This document shows positions 56,813-64,000 of a stretch of 64,000 bases of DNA, piece after piece. Source of the stretch: Fumia xinanensis (GTDB taxonomy: Bacteria; Bacillota; Clostridia; Oscillospirales; Ruminococcaceae); NCBI RefSeq assembly GCF_014384905.1, contig NZ_JACRSV010000001.1, positions 434,001 to 498,000 on the forward strand, written 5' to 3'. A model generated the notes under the pieces. It had not been told where the DNA came from and did not search any database. It saw nothing but the letters and a program-made list of their open reading frames with translations. A program made the position numbers and the translations under genes. Positions within the stretch are counted from its first letter, which is position 1. Every line of letters starts with the position of its first letter.

Positions 56813-58993
56813 ATGGATATTAATCTTTATAAAGATGACAGCCTCCCAAAGCGGGTATTTATGGACTTTGGGGATATGGTGTTGACGGCAGCAGAGATAC
56901 AGGAAAACCTGACCCTTTTCCAGAGCGTCAACACAGGGTCGGAATTGACGTTGGGGAGCGCCTGTGCCTCGGAATTGTCGTTTGATGTACTGGATTATAA
57001 TGGGACAATACAGAGTGAAGATATTGCAGGGAAGGAATTTCAGTACTGGGCGGCGGCCCAAACAGCCGAACAGAGCAATCTTGACATTTACCGAACTGCC
57101 CGAAAAGATGTTGTGCTTCCACATGGTGAGTGGATATTTGGGGGGAGTGGAAGGGCTCCTTACCTCACTGTCTGGAAAAGCGAAACTCCTGTAGACAATC
57201 TGCCTCAGCCTGACAAGCCCGTCAAGGCTCTTTTTTATGTAGAGGGGAAATTGTATTGCTGCCACAATGAAACTCCTTATGTGACCTCCTATTCGGTGTC
57301 AGACACACAGATTACAAAGCTTTCTTCTCCATCATTATCCACGTTTCAGCAAGAACAGGTTATCCGTTTTTGCGAACAGTCGGCTTCCTGGTCGCTCTCA
57401 GGAGACATTTTGAAGGAATATGCAAAAGAGTATAAAAACCAATTGGTCAGCGATTTTGTAGAGCAATCCTTTGAGTTGAAATCAATGGGATATTTTATCG
57501 CGGAAAAACCGGAGCGTAAAAATGAGAGGACCATCAGCGTAAAGGCATATGACCGGATGACAAAATTTGATGTGCCCGTTGCCGAGTGGTTTTCCGAATT
57601 GAGTTTCCCTATTTCTTTAAAAAGCCTCTTACAATCTTTATGCAGTGAGGTAGGGATTCCGTTGGTAAATGCGACATTCCCCAATCAAGATTATCTGGTT
57701 GCCAAAACAATAGAAGCCGACGACATTACCGGGAGAGAAGTGTTACAATGGATTGCCGAAGCAGCGGCGCGGTTTGCCTATATTACGCCGACGGGCAGTT
57801 TAGCCCTTTCATGGTATAACGACCTGGGGCATACTACGGACTACACCCAGTATTTTGACCTTAGCTTTTCAGATTACCAGGTACAAAAGATAGACAAAGT
57901 TCAGGTAAAGGTCACAGAGAATGATATCGGGGTTATTGTTGGTACAGGTGAAAATGCCTACACAATCGCGGATAATCCTCTTTTATACGCGGAAACCGAC
58001 AGTCAGTTAAGGCCGGCAGTGACCGCTATTTTTAATGCCGTCAAGGATTTTTGCTATACGCCATATAAACTGAAAGTTCGTGGAAGCCCTCTCATACAGC
58101 CGGGAGAAGTTATTACGGTAAACACCAAAAAAGGACAGACGGTAAAAGCTGTTATTATGTCTCGGAAACTCTCAGGGGTAATGGGCCTAACGGATGAATG
58201 GGAAGCTGTTGGAAGCCAGGTCAGGCCCACACAGGTAACGGAAACCAATCGGCAGATTACCAATCTCAAAGGAAAAACCAATGAGCTGACGCGGACAGTG
58301 GATGAGACGATAAGTAGGCTATACGATGCAGAAACAGGGGATATTTCTATTTTAAAGCAGACCGCAAACTCATTAACTGCCAGCGTGGAGTCAATTGATG
58401 GAGAAATTTCCTCGATAAATATTGACTTATCCGGGATACATACTTCGGTCAGCAATTTACAAGGCGATGTATCTTCTGTCACCCAGACGGCAAACTCAAT
58501 TGAAGCCGCTGTAAACAGTACGAAAGTTTCCCTGACGGAGAATAGTGGCCTTACCATCTATAACGGCGGGCTACATGTGAACAACGGAAGCCGTGATGTC
58601 ATGTCGTTTGACGCAGGAGGCAATCTGAATTTATCCGGTAACATTACGGGCTCTTCCATCACAGGTTCCTCTTTGTCGTGGGGTTCCGGGAATACCATCA
58701 ACAATTCTAACGGGTACACTGAAATTCGCGCGGTAGAGGATATTACCATCTATTCAGGCCGCGGGGATATCACCCTTGGAGGCCCATCCGGTGACGTTAT
58801 CGTGGACTACAGTGATCTTTATGTACAAACTAATTTGAGTGTATACGGAGACCTATACGCTTCCAGCCGGCTTTGGATCGGAAACAACTGCGAAGTATAT
58901 ATTGACAGTAAATATGGACAGACCGGTACTTTTACTCTTGCGGACGGGACCTTTATCAGAGTGACACGAGGGATTATTACCGAAATATCATAA
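56813..58993 (+). CDS. Phage tail-tip protein (Tal/endopeptidase-like)
   Basis: A 726-residue protein in the Tal position. Residues about 1-480 have the gp27-like hub pattern (KDSLPKRVFMDFG as DDSLPKRVFMDFG; FDVLDYNGTIQSEDIAGKEF; SVKAYDRMTKFD; REVLQWIAEAAARFAYIT). The middle holds coiled segments, and the last 170 residues are Gly/Asn-rich beta repeats (GGNLNLSGNITGSSITGSS). The start is ATG 56813 after AGGTGA. It should form the baseplate hub and tip. Confidence 0.85.
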   Translation: MDINLYKDDSLPKRVFMDFGDMVLTAAEIQENLTLFQSVNTGSELTLGSACASELSFDVLDYNGTIQSEDIAGKEFQYWAAAQTAEQSNLDIYRTARKDVVLPHGEWIFGGSGRAPYLTVWKSETPVDNLPQPDKPVKALFYVEGKLYCCHNETPYVTSYSVSDTQITKLSSPSLSTFQQEQVIRFCEQSASWSLSGDILKEYAKEYKNQLVSDFVEQSFELKSMGYFIAEKPERKNERTISVKAYDRMTKFDVPVAEWFSELSFPISLKSLLQSLCSEVGIPLVNATFPNQDYLVAKTIEADDITGREVLQWIAEAAARFAYITPTGSLALSWYNDLGHTTDYTQYFDLSFSDYQVQKIDKVQVKVTENDIGVIVGTGENAYTIADNPLLYAETDSQLRPAVTAIFNAVKDFCYTPYKLKVRGSPLIQPGEVITVNTKKGQTVKAVIMSRKLSGVMGLTDEWEAVGSQVRPTQVTETNRQITNLKGKTNELTRTVDETISRLYDAETGDISILKQTANSLTASVESIDGEISSINIDLSGIHTSVSNLQGDVSSVTQTANSIEAAVNSTKVSLTENSGLTIYNGGLHVNNGSRDVMSFDAGGNLNLSGNITGSSITGSSLSWGSGNTINNSNGYTEIRAVEDITIYSGRGDITLGGPSGDVIVDYSDLYVQTNLSVYGDLYASSRLWIGNNCEVYIDSKYGQTGTFTLADGTFIRVTRGIITEIS

Positions 58994-59003
58994 GGAGAAC
59001 AAT

Positions 59004-59180
59004 GTGGAAAAGAATCTAATAGCTGTTATCCAGGCGTTGAATCGGGTTGAGGTGCATGGAACAACTAATCTTAAACTACTGTTGGACAGCATCTGCGTTT
59101 TGCAAGATATCGTAACTCAGATACAACAGGGAGATGTCAAAATTAATCACCATGAAAGGGGAGAGACCAATGCGATTTAA
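59004..59180 (+). CDS. Small phage protein before the receptor-binding gene
   Basis: A 58-residue helical protein starting at GTG 59004, five bases after AAGGAG (58992-58997). Its helices (AVIQALNRVEVHGTTNLKLL; LQDIVTQIQQGD) resemble small tail-fibre accessory proteins. It overlaps the next gene by eleven bases. Function unknown. Confidence 0.55.
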   Translation: MEKNLIAVIQALNRVEVHGTTNLKLLLDSICVLQDIVTQIQQGDVKINHHERGETNAI

Positions 59181-62049
59181 AGTAGAGGGCAGGGAAATCA
59201 AACAGCATGATACAATGATCGGCGTGACGGGGGACAATCAGGTAGAGGTCTACGAGTTTGAACTCCCTCGAATCTACAACGGAGTAGATTTGTACAGCAG
59301 CGGGATAGCGTATGTCCTTTTTAAATCCTCGTGTGGGGAACCAGGATATGTTCCGATTAGTGAAGATGACCGTAAGCTAGAAGGAGATCGAATGATCCTG
59401 ACTTGGCGTGTGGGAAATCAGGTGACACAGACAGAGGGATTTTTGCATGTTGCCCTTAAATTTTCTGGCCTGGAATCGGAACTTTGGCACAGCTTACCAA
59501 CTCGTTTTATCGTGGCGGGAACAATACAAGACGCGAGCCCGCAACCAGCGGTTTTTGCCCGATCGAATTTAATGCTTCGCACAGCGAATCCAGATACTGA
59601 GCCGCCGATTACCATTACTGAGCGGAAAATCAACATCCCGACAGCGATACAGAATATTGCTGTGCAGAACGACGAGAACAGTGAGGAAGTAAAATTGATT
59701 CTTCCTCGCTTTTTTGATGGAAATGATTTATCTTTGTACACTATTACAATGGTTTGCCAAAATTCTGAAAATGGAAGGAGTATTGTTTCTTTTTCCCCGC
59801 AAGTCGGAAATTCAGAGATTACTTTATGGTGGACACTCAAGCCGCCACAGACATCCTATCCCGGCAAACTTAATTTGCAGTTAAAAGTCGAAGGAAACGG
59901 CGCGGATGGGAGCCATTTCTTGTGGCAATCAGAAGGGGACAGCGCGGTTAATATTTTAAGAGCGCTAGATGGAGAACCCGTTATTCCCGTCACTCCTGAT
60001 ATTTACGACCAGTTTTTGACTCAAGCATCATCATTAGTGCAAGAGGCAAAAGGATACTCAGAAAGTGCTTCCAGTTCGGCATCATCCGCCCTTTCCAGCA
60101 AAAACGCCGCAAAAACTCATGAGACAAATGCGGCCAATTCTGCCAGCGAAGCTTCCGCTTCTGCCAATGCTGCCAACGCTTCCGCTCAGTCAGCAGCCCA
60201 ATCAGCTACTGCGTCACAAAATTCTGCAACCGCAGCGGAAAACAGCGCATCGGATGCGCAAGCGAGCGCTACAAGCGCGGCAAACAGCGCAACAGCATCG
60301 GAAAGCAGCGCAGGGGAAGCAATGTTATTTGCTACAAACGCGCAGGGATACGCGGCGCAAGCAGAAGCATCAAAAAACAGTGCGGCTCAAAGCGCGACGG
60401 CGGCAGCAGCGAGCGCAGAAATGTTTGAACAAGCTATTTTAGTGACCGACTGGAACGACGCAATAAAGCCTGGATTCTATTACAGCGATAACAATGCTGC
60501 AAACGTTCCCACTTTTGAGGGCGCAGCAGGGGGAACCGGTCTGTATGGACTCGTTTTTAGCTACGGCGAACAGGTGCGACAAGTGGTAATGCCCAGATTT
60601 GGAAGCGGCTGCAAAATCCGATTTTGCGGAGGGCCATTTACGTGGTATCCCTGGATGCAGTTTGCTCCTAACGCGACTACAGACACGGCGGGATTCATGA
60701 GTGCGGCAGACAAGGCGAAACTAGATGGCGTAGAATCAAACGCCAATAACTATGTGCATCCAACAGATAGCGGAAACAAACATGTTCCGCATGGAGGAGA
60801 GTCTGGGCAGATTCTTCGTTGGAATTCAGATGGGGAGGCTATTTGGGATAACGAAGTCGACGCTTACACCAAATCCGACTCCCGCCAAGCTTTTGCCAAT
60901 GCATTTGTAGGCGAGAAATCCGGCGCAATGGTAATCCTACCCGACGTGGCGGAAAACACACTGCTCCTTAAAGCCGCTGTACAAGGCGCGACGACGGAAG
61001 TCCTCGCAAATCCAGAGGCAGAGAAGTCGCCGGATAATATCGCAAGTATCAGTGGGGTGGAGCCAACGAAGGTAACGGTGTGTGGAAAGAATCTGCTTCC
61101 ATACAAATTTGAAAGCGATACCCAAACCAGCTTCGGAATCACCGCGACCAAAAATGCCGATGGCTCCATCACGATACAAGGGGTAAACGACGGGACGGGG
61201 GCGTCATCGATTTATCTTGCACGGAGTAACCTGGAGATTCGTCTCCCGGCAGGAACTTATACATTAAGTGCCGGAACGCTGCCCAGTGGGGTTAGCTTTT
61301 ACATCACGCCGGGATACAAAACCGGCACTTTCACATTACAGGAAGCTGCCGAATTTACCATTGCATATTTTAACATCTCCCTGAACACAGATCTGTCGGC
61401 TGGAATTACGGTATATCCTCAGCTGGAAGTCGGATCTACCGCTACCTCCTACGAACCCTACACCGGTTCCGATTACCCACTCCTCGCCCTGGAACCGCTG
61501 ATGAGCCTTTCAAACGGCGTCTGTGATGAGTATGACGCGGTGACGGGGGTGGAGACGCGGAGGATTGGGAAAAAGACGCTGGATGGGACAGAAAACTGGA
61601 ATATCCTTTCCGACCAATGCAATGAAACCAGCTCCTTTTTCTATCTGGGCCTTCCCATGGGTGGAGGTATTGTAGACTGCACCCACCTGATTTGCCGCAC
61701 TATTGTCAGCGGTTCTGAGACGTATACCTATGACGGAATCTATGGGAACGCCGTCGGCGGTACTTTGTACATCCGTCTCAACCATTCCCACAATATCACT
61801 ACGGCGGAGGGATTGAAAGAGTGGTTAGCCGCCCAGCACGCCGCCGGAACCCCCGTCACCATCTACTATGAACTGCAAACCCCAACCACCACTCAGCACG
61901 ACCCGCAGACAGTCCCGGCGGTTTATCCCACGACAACGGTGTATGCCGACGCAGGAGAAATCGACGTGGCATATAACCGGGACAGCAACAAGATCATCAA
62001 CCAATTGACAAGCGCGATTATTGCATTAGGAGGGACATTAGATGTTTAA
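59170..62049 (+). CDS. Receptor-binding / upper baseplate protein (BppU-like)
   Basis: A 959-residue protein. Two BppU_N-like domains follow each other (about 1-130 and 150-280). An Ala/Ser/Gln stalk (about 295-425, collagen-like in regularity) leads to a fibre part with GFMSAADKAKLDGVESNANNY-type segments (SAADKAKLDG), and then a C-terminal beta sandwich likely to bind the host surface. ATG 59170 follows AGGGGAGA. In this position it probably determines host range. Confidence 0.85.
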   Translation: MRFKVEGREIKQHDTMIGVTGDNQVEVYEFELPRIYNGVDLYSSGIAYVLFKSSCGEPGYVPISEDDRKLEGDRMILTWRVGNQVTQTEGFLHVALKFSGLESELWHSLPTRFIVAGTIQDASPQPAVFARSNLMLRTANPDTEPPITITERKINIPTAIQNIAVQNDENSEEVKLILPRFFDGNDLSLYTITMVCQNSENGRSIVSFSPQVGNSEITLWWTLKPPQTSYPGKLNLQLKVEGNGADGSHFLWQSEGDSAVNILRALDGEPVIPVTPDIYDQFLTQASSLVQEAKGYSESASSSASSALSSKNAAKTHETNAANSASEASASANAANASAQSAAQSATASQNSATAAENSASDAQASATSAANSATASESSAGEAMLFATNAQGYAAQAEASKNSAAQSATAAAASAEMFEQAILVTDWNDAIKPGFYYSDNNAANVPTFEGAAGGTGLYGLVFSYGEQVRQVVMPRFGSGCKIRFCGGPFTWYPWMQFAPNATTDTAGFMSAADKAKLDGVESNANNYVHPTDSGNKHVPHGGESGQILRWNSDGEAIWDNEVDAYTKSDSRQAFANAFVGEKSGAMVILPDVAENTLLLKAAVQGATTEVLANPEAEKSPDNIASISGVEPTKVTVCGKNLLPYKFESDTQTSFGITATKNADGSITIQGVNDGTGASSIYLARSNLEIRLPAGTYTLSAGTLPSGVSFYITPGYKTGTFTLQEAAEFTIAYFNISLNTDLSAGITVYPQLEVGSTATSYEPYTGSDYPLLALEPLMSLSNGVCDEYDAVTGVETRRIGKKTLDGTENWNILSDQCNETSSFFYLGLPMGGGIVDCTHLICRTIVSGSETYTYDGIYGNAVGGTLYIRLNHSHNITTAEGLKEWLAAQHAAGTPVTIYYELQTPTTTQHDPQTVPAVYPTTTVYADAGEIDVAYNRDSNKIINQLTSAIIALGGTLDV

Positions 62050-62260
62050 CCTGAAAGAATGGCTGAAAGAGGGAATCATCGGCGGCTACAAAAGCGGGGA
62101 GTTTTCCCGGCCGGGAATCATCACCATGACAGCCAACTACATCGCCCGCGGAATGCTCACCGAAGCGGACGCGGCGGAGATCGACGCGGCGTGTCCGGTG
62201 CTGGTGGCGCCGGAGGAACCCACAATTACTGATGAGCCTGTGGAGGATATTCCTGTATGA
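62042..62260 (+). CDS. Small tail/lysis-cassette protein (XkdX-like)
   Basis: A 72-residue protein (LKEWLKEGIIGGYKSGEFS; ARGMLTEADAAEIDAACP) that resembles XkdX-type proteins placed between tail-fibre and holin genes. Function unknown. It overlaps the receptor-binding gene by eight and the next by four bases. Confidence 0.65.
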   Translation: MFNLKEWLKEGIIGGYKSGEFSRPGIITMTANYIARGMLTEADAAEIDAACPVLVAPEEPTITDEPVEDIPV

Positions 62261-62589
62261 TAGATTTTATCGCAAAATACTGGCTTGAGGCGCTGTTCGG
62301 TTCAATTCTCGCAGGGCTTGGGACGGCTTTCAGCTTTCTCTCCAAGCGTGTGTCAAAGCGCATCGAAGAGCAGGAGGCAATCAAACTCGGGATGCAAGCC
62401 CTCCTGCGCGACCGCATCATCAGCGCATACAACCACTACATGGACAAGGGCTGCTGCCCCATTTACGCCCGGGAGAATGTGAGGCGGCTCTATGAGCAGT
62501 ACCACAATCTGGGCGGCAACGGGACAGTGACCGGGCTGATGGACAGCCTTATGGAGCTACCTACTGAGAAAAAGGAGGAAATAGAATGA
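62257..62589 (+). CDS. Phage membrane protein upstream of the holin
   Basis: A 110-residue protein with a short N-terminal membrane helix (YWLEALFGSILAGLGTAF) and a conserved cytosolic part (LLRDRIISAYNHYMDKGCCPIYARENV split here as LRDRIISAYNHYMDKG, then CPIYARENVRRLYEQY). This family is common next to holins and may assist lysis. It overlaps the holin gene by four bases. Confidence 0.65.
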   Translation: MIDFIAKYWLEALFGSILAGLGTAFSFLSKRVSKRIEEQEAIKLGMQALLRDRIISAYNHYMDKGCCPIYARENVRRLYEQYHNLGGNGTVTGLMDSLMELPTEKKEEIE

Positions 62590-62831
62590 AAAACTTATCA
62601 ATCAGCACTATTGCACGGACAGGCGTATTGATTTTTGCGCTGCTCAATCAAATCCTGACCATTTCAGGGCACAATCCGCTGCCCTGGTCGGACGAACAGG
62701 CATATGAGGGATTTACCTTGCTGCTTACCGTGGGATCATCCCTCTGGGCATGGTGGAAGAATAACTCGTTTACTGCTGAAGCGATTGAGGCAGATAAAAT
62801 TATGAAGGAACTGAAAGCAAAGAAGGAGTAG
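62586..62831 (+). CDS. Holin, phi LC3 family
   Basis: An 81-residue holin with two membrane helices (TGVLIFALLNQILTI; FTLLLTVGSSLWAWW) and a charged C-terminus (KELKAKKE). The W-x-D-E between the helices and NNSFTAEA are typical of the phi LC3 family. It opens the membrane for the endolysin encoded just downstream. Confidence 0.9.
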   Translation: MKNLSISTIARTGVLIFALLNQILTISGHNPLPWSDEQAYEGFTLLLTVGSSLWAWWKNNSFTAEAIEADKIMKELKAKKE

Positions 62832-62834
62832 GCT

Positions 62835-63452
62835 ATGAAGCGGATTTTTGCAGACAACTACAAAGTAACGCAGGGATATAGCGCCTCTCACGGCGGCCTT
62901 GATATTGTAGGACTGAGCAGCAAAAACATCATTAGCCCCGTTGCGGGTATCGTCAAGTCCTCCACTATGGTCCCAAAATCCAGCGGCAACATTACCTGGG
63001 AGTGGGGAAACTACGTCCGGGTAGACGACGCTTCCGGCAACCGATATTTCTTCTGCCACATGGATTCCAGGACCGTCAAGGTAGGAGACAAAGTCCAAGT
63101 CGGCACTAAATTGGGCGTTATGGGCAATACCGGGCACAGCTTCGGTGCTCATTGCCACTTTGAGGTGCGGACGCCGAACAACATCCGCACCAATCCCGCC
63201 GCTTTTTTAGGAATCCCAAACACCACGGCAATATACAAGTGGGTAGAGACTACCAAGGGCTGGACATACGGAGCCTTTAAAGGCGACTGGGAATTTATTG
63301 ATGGCTGCTGGTATTACTTTGATAGCGCCGGGATTGCCGAAAAAGGGCCTCGGCTCATTGACGGGAAAATATACTGCTTTGCTCCACAATCATATAACGG
63401 AGTAAAGGAGTGCCAATTGCTTGAGACTGATGAATACGGACATTTAAAGTAA
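62835..63452 (+). CDS. Endolysin, M23 peptidase
   Basis: A 205-residue lysin. The M23 zinc site is His19-x3-Asp23 (SHGGLD), His75 and His106-x-His108 (AHCHFE). It cuts peptide cross-links in peptidoglycan. The C-terminal 60 residues (WEFIDGCWYYFDSAGIAEK; GKIYCFA) resemble cell-wall binding repeats. It starts three bases after the holin stop. Confidence 0.9.
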   Translation: MKRIFADNYKVTQGYSASHGGLDIVGLSSKNIISPVAGIVKSSTMVPKSSGNITWEWGNYVRVDDASGNRYFFCHMDSRTVKVGDKVQVGTKLGVMGNTGHSFGAHCHFEVRTPNNIRTNPAAFLGIPNTTAIYKWVETTKGWTYGAFKGDWEFIDGCWYYFDSAGIAEKGPRLIDGKIYCFAPQSYNGVKECQLLETDEYGHLK

Positions 63453-63462
63453 GGAGAATATT

Positions 63463-64000
63463 ATGAGCGAATATGAAAAAAGGGGCCTCGGCCTCATCCA
63501 AACGGAACTAGACCCCCGGGACTATGTGTTCGGGGCTACATACGGCGCGGAGACGCTGCCCGAGAGCTACCAGACCGACATTTCAGGCATCAAAGTCCAC
63601 GACCAGGGGGAATATCAAAACTGCGGGACACACGCCCTTTCCGCCCACGTGGAAATCGGCCTCAAAAAGGCCGGAAAGTACCAGAAGGTGAGCTTTCCCT
63701 GGTACTACGGCAACCGCCGCTACTCGGAGAATAAGGGCGAAGGAACAGAGGCCCGCGGCCTTTTAAAAGCTGCACAAAAGGATGGGGGATTGTATCTTAC
63801 TGACTACCCCTACGAGGAGGAAGTCCCAAAAGCCATCGAAACTTTCGAGAAATATTTCGAGAGCTTCAAAACAAAGGCCCAGAACATCCGCATCAAGAAC
63901 TACTATCAGTGCAATACGGTGGACGAGGTGAAGCGGGCTGTCTATTACTACGGAAGCGTCCTCGTAGGCACCATTGTATTCAAAAGCTTCTATGAAATCA
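63463..64000 (+). CDS. Papain-like C1 peptidase, partial
   Basis: The first 179 residues of a gene that leaves the window. AAGGAG lies nine bases before the ATG. DQGEYQNCGTHALSAHVE has the oxyanion Gln48 and the catalytic Cys54 of C1A papain-fold enzymes; the His and Asn should lie beyond the window. EYGxxK.PWYYGNRRY is typical of phage and clostridial C1-like proteins, here FPWYYGNRRY. It may help lysis or act on host surface proteins. Confidence 0.8.
   Translation, partial: MSEYEKRGLGLIQTELDPRDYVFGATYGAETLPESYQTDISGIKVHDQGEYQNCGTHALSAHVEIGLKKAGKYQKVSFPWYYGNRRYSENKGEGTEARGLLKAAQKDGGLYLTDYPYEEEVPKAIETFEKYFESFKTKAQNIRIKNYYQCNTVDEVKRAVYYYGSVLVGTIVFKSFYEI

Overview
The window joins about 23.7 kb of chromosome from a spore-forming, Gram-positive anaerobe (class Clostridia, most likely an Oscillospiraceae/Ruminococcaceae-type gut bacterium) to about 40 kb of an integrated tailed phage that runs off the right edge. 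The host assignment is an inference. It rests on spoIIE, the tig-clpP-clpX order, the yfmF-yfmH-lgt-folD cluster, a DUF187-type glycoside hydrolase with choline-binding-like repeats, AGGAGG-type ribosome binding sites and intrinsic terminators.

Host part, left to right: the end of a metallophosphoesterase; tig, clpP and clpX (protein folding and ATP-dependent proteolysis); a secreted GHL10 hydrolase; a GNAT acetyltransferase; a GH36 alpha-galactosidase; a small serine recombinase with an unknown small gene; galE; a palindrome-rich intergenic region; the M16 peptidase-like pair yfmF/yfmH, then lgt and folD; a membrane pseudokinase with PASTA-like repeats; a tiny regulator/cysteine-rich peptide pair separated by a 48-bp perfect palindrome; spoIIE; an unknown secreted protein; and a possible small RNA. 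The alpha-galactosidase and GalE could act together, since galactose released by the first feeds the Leloir pathway.

The prophage starts at a 25-bp tRNA-Gly 3' end left behind as an attachment site (23679-23703). Next to it are a tyrosine integrase and a lysogeny region holding ImmA, a CI-like repressor, a Cro-like protein, an Ant/KilAC antirepressor, three ribbon-helix-helix proteins and several oppositely oriented single genes. Replication genes follow (Gam-like, RecA-fold ATPase, DUF669, ERCC4 nuclease, CHC2 zinc finger, DUF927 ATPase), then an iteron-rich probable origin at 36.26-36.55 kb. After many small cysteine-containing early genes come a dUTPase and a sigma-like late regulator. Late genes keep the usual siphovirus order: TerS, TerL, portal, MuF-like head protein, scaffold, capsid, connectors, tail tube, tail chaperones, tape measure, baseplate, receptor binding protein, holin, M23 endolysin and a papain-like peptidase cut by the window edge.

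The most unusual signals are regulatory. The 48-bp palindrome reads as two fully overlapping, opposite promoters. A 91-bp divergent control region occurs twice in the phage, in front of unrelated genes. A hairpin plus Shine-Dalgarno cassette is present twice with compensatory base changes. There is an iteron origin, and a terminator-like hairpin that pairs well only in one strand's RNA. Protein-level oddities are a pseudokinase that lacks all three catalytic residues, a MuF head protein ending in a JAB/JAMM-like domain, and a dUTPase carrying the front half of another phage protein family.
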